A stretch of DNA of 57,639 nucleotides from Halocafeteria seosinensis (Eukaryota > Sar > Bigyra > Bicosoecida): assembly GCA_001687465.1 (NCBI GenBank), contig LVLI01000406.1, forward strand, positions 1 to 57,639, written 5' to 3'. This document shows, piece by piece, positions 10,486-20,774 of the stretch (its first letter is position 1; each line of letters opens with the position of its first letter). Under the pieces are notes generated by a model that had not been told where the DNA came from, did no database searches, and saw only the letters and a program-made list of their open reading frames with translations. The position numbers and the translations under genes were made by a program.

Positions 10486-12807
10486 ATGACGCCATCCTCC
10501 TCCTCATCATCAAACCGCAGGGAGGAAGCCATTGTGGAGCCTACGATTCGGTAAGTGAGTGTTGAACACATTGCGTACTACCAACATGATGGATTCAGAT
10601 GAATTATCCGGATGGCATTGCAGATTCAGAACGGTGACGCTGAATACGTGGCTTCTCCCGTACAAATTGACCCCTCACACGAACGAGCGCACTTCAGCCA
10701 TTGTACAAGAGTTGCATCGTTTACAGCCCGATATAGTATGTTTTCAGGAGGTTTGGAGTCATAAGCACGCCGAGTTCATTCGGAAGGCGGGCAAACATCA
10801 AGGCCTCGTGTACGACTACGGAGACCCTTCCACCGGAGGAATGCTCATCATGTCGAAATTCCCCATGGAGAAGAAAGAGTTCATACCTTTTCAGAATACC
10901 GGGTTCCCAGCACATGTTTCCAGTGGTGAATTTTTATCCCGAAAGGGCGTTTTACGAACTCGGCTGATTACCCCAGCAGGACGGGTATGTGTACAGTCTG
11001 TGCACTTGGTGGCCAACTATTCGAAAGCAGCCAATGAAACTCTGGAGGATGGAGAGGATGGTGCCGAGCACATGGATGTATACCACGGGAAACGAGCGGC
11101 CCAACTTGCTGAGATTCTGGCAATTGACCATGGTTTAGGCACGACCCCGAATAGGAATTTAGGGGACTTCTTGTGGACCGAAACCGAAGAGAGTGACAAA
11201 CAGACATTCCCCGAGGAACCTGTTATACTGCTTGGCGATTTTAACATCCAACCTAATGATGCATCCCTACAGGCATATTTAAAGCTATCTGGATTCTTAG
11301 ATGCAAGTGCTATATCAACTCCATCCGCAACAGAAGCGTTTGGAGCTTCCTTCCCACAAGAGGCAGTCGTTCAACAGACAGGAGCTGATCAAACGGAACA
11401 AAGCAAACGAATTGCAAGACATGCTTATGCCGCTGCGGATAATTCTTTAATGGGACACAAATGCTTTCGAGTTCATCCTGCTACAGCAACGATTCACACA
11501 GTTTATTCACCTTATAGTGCACACGAAATGTAAGCCCTATTCGCTTTGCCTAGGTTTCTACAACCCTTGGGGTTCGCTTACCGCCTCTTACGCAATACAG
11601 TCCCGCAGCCAAAGTGGATTATGCTCTCTTCCGTCCTGGAAAGCATTTGCTCTTCCCGACAAGGTCCAGACTGGCGTTTGCTAAGAGCTGGAAGCTGCCC
11701 GGTGACGGGATATCGAAGCACGCTTTATCTTCATCGCGACCTGCAGGTGGAACTCCGAGTTCTTTTGTTGAGTCCAAAAAAGAGAGATTACATGGTAAAC
11801 ATGTTCACGATGCCTACAAGGCTACCCCTTCCTGCGTTAATCGGCAAGTCGATGAAACCGGAGGGTCGAACGGTACGAGTCAGTTCCCCACTCGCCTAGA
11901 AGTGGAAGAGACAACCTCAGAACCTTCATTCATCCAACGCCTGTTTGAAGCCTTGGGTAAACAGCTCCGTGAACGCGTATCGTTGCTACGGAACAAAGCT
12001 GACTCATCTTCGAAGAACAGACAAGTCTCATATTCGGATCATGTAGGGATAGTGACAGACTTCTGCTTGAGTCCGCACGAAAGGAACGTGACCGTGAAGG
12101 ACAGGTCCTCAGCCACACACTTGCACGCGATTGATGATGGCTTGACGGAAACAGAACTTATTCGCCGATTGGTTTCTGTCAAGTATTCAAGCTTCGCGCC
12201 GTTTCCATGTTCCCCTTTTAAAAATGACCAAAGTAAAGGGACTGAACCCACGGACGAGCCCGTCAACCGTCTCCAGGAATGCATTGATCATGGGATCCAA
12301 GAATGTGAGAGTAGGAGAAATTACTATCTTTTTCAAGGGGGAGCAAGTGCCTTTTCGACCGTTATCGCAGCTCGAATGCTTCATCGAGTCCAAAATAGGA
12401 CGGTTGATCCGGCTACTCCCAAAGAAAACGGTCCAAATATCAATCGCCGAAAAGCGGCACTAAGAAAGAGCACCAGACGAGCTACGCCGGAAAGAGTTTC
12501 TTCCGTGCCTTCGTTCAAACCTGCAGGGACCGAAGCACCTCAACAAACAACTCGAGGACCGTTACTGTTTGGCAAAGGCCCTCGTGTAGCTCTTCGTTTC
12601 GGCCGTGTATTCCTTGCGGGAGGAGTTTGCTTAACTCTGGGGTATTCTGCCTTGGGAGCAAACACTTACTGGTTAGTACTCACTGCTGAAATCGCTGGCA
12701 CAGATTTTGGTATCTTCTTTGTGCTGAATTGTCAATACAGGGAAGAAGGATCGTTGCGCAATGCTAAAACAGCACTATCCCATCTATACCCTCGACCTTC
12801 GGGATGA
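10486..12807 (+). CDS. Neutral sphingomyelinase (endonuclease/exonuclease/phosphatase fold)
   Basis: This protein should hydrolyse sphingomyelin-type lipids to ceramide at a membrane. Three exons fit: 10486-10550, 10624-11529 and 11601-12807, with introns of 73 and 71 bases. They add to 2178 bases, 725 residues, all in frame. Motifs run in the expected order for nSMase: VTLNTWLLP (Asn), DIVCFQEVW (Glu), GGMLIMSKFP, the SVHLVANY segment, ILLGDFNIQP (Asp/Asn) and finally YSDHVGIVTDF (catalytic Asp-His). The last two motifs are split by a long insert rich in charged and Ser residues. Two hydrophobic segments near the C-terminus (from about GRVFLAGGVCLTLGYSALGA onward) match the membrane anchors of the SMPD2-type family. 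The first exon is short and Ser-rich; its ATG is the first in that frame. Domain order makes the call firm, substrate less so. Confidence 0.8.
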
Positions 12808-13050
12808 AAACTGGTTCGTGCTACCGACTTGATGCGTATGCATTGCTCCGTTAGTGGCTGCTCCGTCGACGCGAGTGACACAAGTAGATTGATGTTGGCT
12901 CGCTAGGGGTGCCGTCCAATTAATTTGAAAGAATCGAAATATGCAACGACGTTCGTCCGTCTGACCGGACGCTCAGCGGAGAGCTCAGAGAGGTCAATAT
13001 TGGAAGCTTACGTACGCTGCAGTCAGAGAATTTGGCAGACTAAGTTTCAA

Positions 13051-14389
13051 TCATGTTTCTGTCTCCTTCACCTTCTGGACTAGACGGCGCTCCACAGACA
13101 GCCACTGGTTTTCGTTAGAGGCCACGCTTCCAAAGAGGCTCATGATTAGATTCTGTAGAATCCCAATGGCAGGTTGCCAACGAGGCTGAGCAAGTGCAAA
13201 GTTCAGCTGGGATACCAAGAAGTTATATTTCAGTAGGCGGGGATCCATCTCCGTTGATTCAAGGCGCTGAAGTATTAATCGGAGGCGGTCTAGACGAGGT
13301 CTCGAGACAGTATCGCTTGGCTTTACTGGCAAATATGCTTGTCCATGTTCCAGTGGTACCGCCTCTTGCTCACGGCGGCGTTTGACGAAAGCCGGCCTAA
13401 GGAATACCCATTGCCACCAAGAAGGCTCCAACAACTTACTTGCACTTTTCTGAGGACCGGCCGACAAAATGAATAACCATGAGTACGATCTTGTGATCCT
13501 CCGATGAATGTCTTCATCGATTACTTTTTTCCGATAGCTTTGATGTTCCAGCTCTTTTAACTTCTTTTGCCATTCGTATAATCCTTCCCAGTCTGAGGGT
13601 GCTGCATGGGGAAACTTGGAATTGATGTATTCCATGTACCGACCGTCCTTCGGATATTCAGTTCCATGGTTTCCGGGAGTACTCTCGTTCTGAATCTGTT
13701 CTGATTGGAGAGTTCTGTAGGTCCATCGCCTGGTAAGGCCACGCCAGAATGAGGAGAGAGTTGACGTATTTGTAGTATTATCCAGAGATTCAGGTTGGGG
13801 CTGCGAACGCAGTTTGCTTCTGGTACTCAGTAAACTTTGCTGCTGCGCTTCTTCCAGGGAGTCTCTTTCTTCCAACTGAGAACTGTGAGTCGTGGTGCTG
13901 CTAGTACTAGTATTCCCTTCATAATACCTCTGAAATGCACCCCATTCCTTTCTGGCTTCCATTTCTGTTTCCACCACAGCTTTCGTCCATCCTACGACGA
14001 TTGCCGTCGACGCCATCAATGCCAGTGTGGGGGCTTGGTCGGCCACAGACCTCAGCATAATTGTCTTCCATCTGGGCGCCTCTAAAGCTCCTGGAATCGT
14101 CTCTATAGCATAGATTCGCGTCTGGAGGAATCGGTACCAATAGCTGTATAGCATTCATAGAAAACTAAGAGGTCCTCGAAGGTTAATTCCAGTCACATGA
14201 GAGGCACACGTACTGGCAAAAGTACCCCACTATTCCACCGCGCATGACCGAAAAGGGATCATGAGATAATAAGAGCTTTAAGTCTTCTGAATACGGCGCA
14301 GTTCTCAAAGAGAGTTCCCCCAAGGCATGGCAGCCCATACCCATGAAAGCACATGTTAGAGGGCTCGGCAACCGCACATTGACACTCAT
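13051..14389 (-). CDS. Mpv17/PMP22-family membrane protein with long insertion
   Basis: Family members are small inner-mitochondrial or peroxisomal membrane proteins. Two exons, 14389-14214 and 14143-13051, are separated by a 70-base intron (GTACGT...ACAG). Joining them creates the family motif HYWYRFLQ across the junction, strong support for the splice. The first exon supplies the N-terminal PLTCAFMGMGCHALGEL and the DPFSVMRGGIVGYFC segment; the second supplies RWKTIMLRSVADQA. The predicted protein is 422 residues, about twice the usual 180-220. The excess is a polar linker and a C-terminal half in which I cannot find the usual WxxWPxxQxxNF motif. It is therefore a divergent member, possibly with altered function. 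It converges on the sphingomyelinase gene, 243 bases between stops. Confidence 0.65.
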
Positions 14390-14538
14390 TATGGTAATAT
14401 ATATATTATAATAAAGGGATGACTGTGGTCTAGGGGGTCAAATACTCATCATGGAAGCCATTATACTGAAAAAGGAATTCAAACAAACCCGACGAGAATT
14501 CCTCCTTTGTGCAAAATCTACATATAATGAATATACAG

Positions 14539-15254
14539 TCAATAAAAGAGTCTTCCACGATAGGCAATAGCTATACCCATGTTGTCAGTGTCGGTATCTT
14601 GAGTGCCGATAGAGGAAAGATGGGCTAATTGTCGACTATCGACGACTGTCAGTTCAGGAAGGAGAGCTTGCGCTGCATTATTCATGAGGAATTGAGATAT
14701 TCTGCCACTAATATCTATGTCACATAATGCCATTGGGGTCTGTAAAGTACTGTGTAATCTGCATTCATGTAAGAGGGTAAGTAGTGCCTCCATAGACGCC
14801 CATACAAGGCTACTCACTCGATAGCAGGCTTGGTGAAGCCAGAGGAGGAAGCGAAGATACCCAAAGCATTTTGCTGTATGTTCCTGCGTGTACGATGCTT
14901 GCGATGAGTGAGTGCTCCTTCCAGAGAGCGAAGCTCTCCTACACCTGTCTTCTTAGTCTCATTCTTGCATTGTATCACGACAGGAATACCTGTGGAGACT
15001 GTTTCCTGGCTCTCATTGGAATTCAAAGCCCATACGCCTTCCAGATCGATGCCTTTATCATTTGGTCCTCCTGTCTTTGTTAAATTGATACCCCAACGCT
15101 TCAGTCGCTCTTGTACTGTAGACTCGAAAGTACTGCCAGTTTCCACGTAATTAATCTTTCTCACGGGCACCGCGATTCGCTTCCCGAACTGCGTATTGCA
15201 AATGTAAGGAGTAGGAAATGAGTTCCGTTTAAGAAGTCGCCCACAATTCCACAT
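14539..15254 (-). CDS. RRG7-like mitochondrial restriction-endonuclease-fold protein
   Basis: This matches the DUF2034 / RRG7 family (required for respiratory growth 7), a mitochondrial protein with a PD-(D/E)XK nuclease fold. Exons 15254-14818 and 14758-14539 flank a 59-base intron (GTGAGT...TGCAG) and give 218 residues in frame. The core is GSTFESTVQERLKRWGINL, then TGGPNDKGIDLEGVW (metal-binding Asp), VVIQCKNE (QxK half-site), and the helix GVGELRSLEGAL. After the junction PMALCDIDISG completes the fold. The N-terminus has basic residues and no acidic ones, as expected for mitochondrial import. Length agrees with the family. The gene lies 149 bases upstream of Mpv17, same strand; both products are probably mitochondrial. 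Confidence 0.75.
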
Positions 15255-15669
15255 TCCTCTAGCAGCACATTAAGTGTGTCGATCCCAAACGATGCTGGCT
15301 CGTCCAATCAATCCATTTCTAAAGACCAGTATGTGCTTAAGGCTGCATATATATGTAGTACGAATGTTACGACGTGCGGTACTGTACGATTCAAACGACG
15401 TTCCAAACGTGTTAACCAAACACAAGCACAGAAACTGTATTACCTTAATTTAATGCACATGTGAAAGAAGCGGTTCCGCGCCACACTGTGGAAGTTACTT
15501 CTCAGCTAGACTGCGGACTTAGAAATCTTCCCTACAGTGTCTGACAGCGTACTTGTTCAGTGGCAAAATGCAACTCGGTTTCAGCGGCAAGCATTGCTGT
15601 TAGAAAAGAAGATTGCTTAGCAGAGGAGAGGTGGATCGATAAACTCACTCAACAGCCACCAAGTTGAAA
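15255..15669. other. Gene-free stretch before repeats
   Basis: I see no supported gene or RNA. It separates the RRG7-like gene from retroelement remains. Confidence 0.4.
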
Positions 15670-15701
15670 GACACACACACAAATGTGACAGATAGCCCAC
15701 C
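15670..15701 (-). repeat. Short retroelement 3'-end tail fragment
   Basis: About 31 bases match the last bases of the chromodomain element, ending in a TG-repeat tail (read on the minus strand as GTGGGCTATCTGTCACATTT then TG repeats). It is one of five such ends in the window. Confidence 0.5.
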
Positions 15702-15856
15702 GTAGGCATCTACGACAGTGCCATTGGGCATCATGCCGACAAAATTAAGAAACGATTCGAGCGTCGTATCCAGTGAAGATACCAGCAGTATTCGAAAGGG
15801 CTTTGCGCAGAATAGAAGGAAAAGGACTTGTTGGAAGCAGTAGGTAACTTAGCAGT

Positions 15857-16502
15857 ACACACACACAAATGTGACAGATAGCCCACCGGCCGGAAAGTTG
15901 ACCGCATCCTCTTAACGAGGAGCGATATACGCCCGTGTTAAGCAGCGACGGGCCCGCTGTTCCTGCAGCCTTGCTGACATGCGCCGTGAGGGAACACAAC
16001 ACTGGTTATGCTCAGGAGGCATCGGGGGAGGAGCCATGCCTACGCCCACAATGTCAGAGGAACCGACAAGGCTCAGTCTGACAGAAGACCCTGAGCCTGC
16101 CACAGCGGCGCCGACGCCAAGACCGGTTGCAGCAGTGCAGGCAGGATGAAGTGTTGTTCCCGACGCAACAGTTGTGACCAATGACAAGCCACCACCTGAC
16201 GCGGGAGGTGGCTCCGCAGAAATTCCGTCCACCTCAGTTTCGTCAACACAGCCCAGATTGAAGTACATCTCCTGCTCGAGATCGAAAAAGGTGCGGCTAC
16301 CCAGGTCCTTCTGGAGCCACGAAGCCGGTTCCCACGTCCGTGCTGCCTCTGGGTAGCCCTTCCAGTGGACGAGGATCCGCTTGTCGTGGAGCCTGAAGTC
16401 GATAAACTTCTCGACATCATTTACCGTGTGCGTAGCTCTAGACAGCCACTCTAAGCAAGAGGAACCATTACCCACTGGGTTGTTTGACGCGGTCTTAGCC
16501 AA
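15857..16502 (-). mobile_element. Truncated chromodomain retroelement, 3' end with TG tail
   Basis: The segment holds a chromodomain frame followed, about 60 bases after its stop, by GTGGGCTATCTGTCACATTT and a short TG repeat. The same order of features recurs at 22355-22608 (+ strand) and 57395-57639 (minus strand). No reverse transcriptase, RNase H or integrase core is present, so the copy is 5'-truncated. A chromodomain at the C-terminus is typical of Ty3/gypsy chromovirus integrases. The copies, however, end in a simple-repeat tail and I could not define long terminal repeats. Confidence 0.55.
15912..16502 (-). pseudogene. Chromodomain fragment of a retroelement polyprotein
   Basis: The frame reads 196 codons from a non-ATG position, so it is the tail of a longer polyprotein. 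Residues about 28-75 form a chromodomain: VEKFIDFRLHDKRILVHWKG, then YPEAARTWEPASWL with the aromatic cage positions, then LEQEM. Such domains bind methylated histone tails and direct integration. A low-complexity Gly/Ser/Val stretch follows, then the conserved tail SARLQEQRARRCLTRAY that is also found in the other two copies. No catalytic domain is attached. Confidence 0.6.
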
Positions 16503-17462
16503 GCGGTGGCAGCCGAGTTTGAAGCCCTGCGTATGAACCTAATCTCTGCGCTCCTCACCATTGGGAGGTTCTTAAGGCCAAGCGATCAAAGAGGGTAAGG
16601 CCTACCTAGAAGCGATAAAGGCCGATTTTGGGTTAAAGACCTGCACAGATGTTCCTTCCAGATTTCATCTCCCGATCAAATGTCCAGAATGACTTTGGAT
16701 TCTCCCGATGTGGGGCTGTATCCGCTAGACGACCTTGTCCCTCGCGTTTCACTTCCTGCTGCTTCCAGCCAGTCCATCCATCAGCTCCTATACAACGCGC
16801 CAGATGCGCGAAACATTGTGAATATCAGTTCGAGTTCCTACCCTCGCGAATATAGCCCAGATACAGTGTTCCCCCAGTGTCGAGAAGATCGCAGCCGCGT
16901 CTCTTATCCTCTGGTTCCGTCCAACATCAGCCGCGATGTCTGCAAGAACACGTCAATATTCAGCCACTTAACAATGTCATCATAAAACCAACCGAATACG
17001 CCTTACAAACCATTCATAGGCCCTCCCGTAGACCCACGACCCAAGATCAGCGCTTGCACTCCCCAAATACCAACACGCCTTTTTGCAAGGCCCATATCTA
17101 CATATCCTGCATTCTCTACAAATTTGAAATTATACAACATGGTAGCAAATTGAATGCTCTACAAGGTGATATGAAAAGATCCTGTATACACTCATGGAGT
17201 GTTGAGATATATAGGGTCGACTTGAGTCTCAACTTGATTTCACTCCGACAGCACAGTGAGTGGAGTGCCGTACAAGAAGGTAGTGAATCAACAGGGTTGT
17301 ACAGCCATTTGTTTCAAAACAGAGAAGCAAACAGATCCTTTGTGCTGAGGCTCAGGCTTTATTGCAGTGTACTGTAGTTGGCAGGCCTGACTTTGGGAGC
17401 CCCAGCAGAAGTTACTACCGTGCACGTTTAAACACACCAACTCATTTGACAATAACGCCAGA
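16503..17462. other. Gene-free stretch upstream of CRN gene
   Basis: Open frames at 16649-16985 and 16877-17377 lack recognisable domains. A segment near 17217-17250 resembles the reverse complement of 7006-7036. It may contain the CRN promoter, but no motif is convincing. Confidence 0.35.
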
Positions 17463-20023
17463 ATGGCAGCTGCAGCTCCGGAGGAAGCGCCAAAGTTGGT
17501 ACTATCCAAAGCAGTGAAGGGGGTTCCTGATTGGTTTATACCGAACGAATGCAAAGTGAAGGATGAAGTTGGCTGGGCTCAGTGCATTACAGAATGTTTG
17601 GATCAAAGAGAGGAGGTTACATCAACCCTTATTAATGAGGCCCTAGGATGTCTTTGCCGCGAAGAAGGAGATGGGACCCTATTAGCATACCAAAGAAGGG
17701 AAGTCAAGCACAGTCTCGTAGTGGCCTGCTTTCTTTTGAGTGACCGTGGGGCTTGTAGGGCGTATGAAGAAAAACGCCTTAAGGATTTGTACCCTCCCGA
17801 CGAGAGGGACGAAATGAAACGGAAAGTTGAAGAGTGGAGAGCGTCGGGAGCCGGTATATTTACCTCATTTACGCAGGAAGTGGGTCCTCTAGTACTTTCG
17901 CTGACCAACACGCTGTGTGACTTGATTAGGGTACTATGTCCGCACGAAACAGGTAAGTTCCTACCCACCTATAGATATTGGGTGCGTTTGAGTGCTTTGC
18001 TGGGATCATATGTGTGTGGCTTGGAAGGGACCGCAAGTGTTGTGAGGGAACGGTCTGTATGCCTCCACCTTTTTGGCGTTTCCAAAGGTTATGCACGGAC
18101 GTTTTTTGGTTGCATTCCAGCGAGAAGGAAGGAAACGTAGGCATAGTGATCTAGCAACGAGTTGTGTCTTTTTAAATGGTGGGGTTCGAAAGCCAGGGTT
18201 AGGGGCTCGAGCCCTGCACACTTCCCTTGTTTGTCGCGCCGAACAGAGGGCGTTTGTTGTGCCCCGTAGGGTCGTTGAGTTGGTCCAGAATCAACTTTAA
18301 AAATTTCCGTGTCTCGTGCGCAGGAGCAAGGCGGCAGAATACCAGCTCCGAAGAATACACGAAGAAGGCCATTAAGAGAGTCCGAGAAGAAGCGGCGAAG
18401 CAAGTACAACAGGCCAACAAAAGGACACGAGCGGCGAAGGCGCAAGCACAACAGGCCAACAAAAGGACACGAGCGGCGAAGGCGCAAGCACAAAAGGAAA
18501 AGGAACGACGAGTGTTCTGGGAGCGACGGTATAACTCGCTTGAAAAAGAGGTTGAAGGGGATAGGGAAGATTCCATCGGGAAAAGGCGCTCACTTCCGCC
18601 TCTCAAGAAAACACAATCGGGGAGTGCGAGTAGCCAAAGCTCGACGCCGTTGTCCTCGCATCAAGGGGCGACAGCGACACTTAAAAGGTTTGACCTTGAT
18701 GGTGACATTGGTATCAGTGCAAGCACAAAGGCAACAAGAATTTGGAACGAACGAGGAAAGGACGGTAAAATCACGTGGGCGGGGGAAGCAGACATTGCGT
18801 ACTATGTGCATTGCGTGTTTAAAGATATTCTTATTACTTTGGGCATCACAAGCATTACGATTCACTCTGAGATGCAATTTAGGGGTGAACGTCCTGACAA
18901 ATACCTCTTGTACGAGGAAACAAAGCCAATTGGTGCAATCGAAGTGAAGACTCCAATGAATAAGCGCACGAATCGCCAGCCCAACGGTTGTCCAACGAAA
19001 CAAAACACAACTGGTATAGGGGACCCAATGACCGACCAAGCGGTACAGGGAAAGGTGCTGGATTACCTTAGACTTCTTAAGAGTTATTACGGGGTTATGA
19101 CGCCGCTCTGTATATTAACGACTTATGACGAATGGCGCGTATTTTGGCTGGATGAATCCGGCGAGATGAGACGGGAAACCCGATCTTCGACCGCCAACCC
19201 TAAGCGCCATTTGTGGCCCACTATAGTGCAAACACTGGCTAAGAGGGGAAAAACGGAAAGAAGTCACCCACGGTTAAGGAACTCACCAAGAGAATGTTTC
19301 TGTTCAGAGATTTATGGAATTGGTCACAAAAACTTGATTGAGTTTCTTTGTTCGGTTGTGAACCGCATGAGGTCTGTCAAAATCAGTCCTCCCGAATTTA
19401 ATGATCTCTCGAGAACAATCGTGAGAGTAGATTCTAGGGGTTGGGTATGGCGCGTATTGGAGTCAAGGGAAGGTCTTGCGTGGAATGCCCAAGTGCCATC
19501 TCAGAAGTACAGACAGTTCCATCTTCTTACACCTCTCGGCGCGGGTGAAGAAGGGCGTGTCTGGTTGGCCTGTACGGCAGACAAGCAAATTCTAGCCATA
19601 AAATTCAAACGCATCCATAGACACAGGACCACTGGTAAGTCAAAATCGATGGTGCACATGGAGGAACAGTCGCGCTTGAAGACTGAGGTACAGTGCTGGC
19701 AAGAGTCCCAGCCAGACATTGGAAGCAATGTGCGCTCAGTAGCACTGGACGGGTGTTCCGCCTTGTTAATGCCGTATCTTGCTCAACGCCCCGTCGGCAA
19801 AGAGTCAGCCGCGGAAAAAAGAGCCGTAAGTGCTGCTGTTGAGGCATTCGCCCGTAGCGGGTGGGAACATAAGGACCTTAGCTGGAGACATGTGGGATTC
19901 TACGGGGGTTTGAGTGCTCCAAGTGCTGCCTTATTGGATCTTGGTAACGTTGAACGTCTTGATGGTACAGAAGGCCAATGCAAAAAAGCCAGTAAGGCCA
20001 TGAAGGAAGCTCTGCGTGTGTAG
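17463..20023 (+). CDS. CRN (Crinkler) effector with PD-(D/E)XK nuclease and kinase-like domains
   Basis: The architecture matches a known Crinkler class in which a header is followed by a nuclease domain and a serine/threonine-kinase-like domain. Such proteins act in host or rival nuclei. Two exons, 17463-17952 and 18324-20023, flank a 371-base intron (GTAAGT...GCGCAG), long for this window, giving 729 residues in frame. The first exon (163 residues) is an unrecognised alpha-helical header. Exon two starts with a basic coiled coil containing two 42-base tandem repeats, then the nuclease half-sites ERPDKYLL and IGAIEVKTP (D...ExK). The kinase part has a glycine loop (GAGEEGRVW), the lysine strand (ILAIKFK), HKDLSWRHVGF in the catalytic loop position and LLDLGN as the metal-binding motif. 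No signal peptide is evident at the start. All key residues look present. Whether it is expressed is unknown. Confidence 0.65.
18404..18489 (+). repeat. Two 42-base tandem repeats in CRN coding sequence
   Basis: Two nearly identical 42-base units encode QQANKRTRAAKAQA twice. They lengthen a Lys/Arg-rich coiled coil that may also serve as a nuclear localisation signal. The period is a multiple of three, so the frame is kept. Confidence 0.7.
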
Positions 20024-20774
20024 GAGTTTGGCTCGATGGAACGAAATCGAAATGGCAAGCGACAAAGATGTTCCAAATGCGGTGGAAGTACACGACAAGC
20101 GCACCTGCAACGAACTGTCACGTCAGTTAACCAATGCACGCATCGCAAACATCGTTGCTCCAATGTATGCCCTGGTATCGTGCGTAAAGCCATTGGAAAA
20201 CCAGTGGCGAATCCCTACAAATTTTCCACCTCCGCATGACATGTTTGGGTGTTTCGGCGCATTCCGTTGTATACAAGTAAAACAAAGTATGATATTAAAT
20301 CTATAAACATAGGCAATGTGGCTGGTAACTCGCATAACATACTGAAATACACCTCTTATGTCGAATGACACCACACCCGCGCCTTAGTCTTTACCACTCC
20401 CAAATGCATCCTACACAGGGCAAATAAGCATATCATTGGTAGTATGGGTATCACAAAATAATGTATTTCAATTAAATGTGCAATGCATATCATCCCATAC
20501 CATTACTATGACAATACAGCGAAATATGTTCTACATGGCCCTCCAAACCACCCTTCAACTTGCTGTTATCGCAATTTCGCAAAGCTGAAATTTCCAAACA
20601 CCGTTAGCAGAAAATTGAAAATTACTGTTTCCTTTTTTATTGTTTTTCCAGAGGGGACTACATCAGGCGAAATAGATGAAAATCCGGACGACCTCAAGAA
20701 GGCTTCAAGTTGCCGGTTTCTCTTCATTCGGAATTGCTACACTGATGAAATCCCTCCTTAAAATCCCGCACTCT
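20024..20774. other. Gene-free stretch between CRN loci
   Basis: No gene is supported. A small Cys/His-rich frame at 20036-20239 (RCSKCGG...) and a short frame near 20650-20760 could be relics; the latter ends just before the CRN pseudogene and might be its lost header. Confidence 0.3.

Noticed and set aside
15857-16502. Full LTR retrotransposon
   Set aside because: No reverse transcriptase, integrase core or pair of long terminal repeats could be found; only the 3' end is present.
17953-18323. Separate gene inside the long CRN intron
   Set aside because: Frames there are continuations of neighbouring exons with no start or domain of their own.
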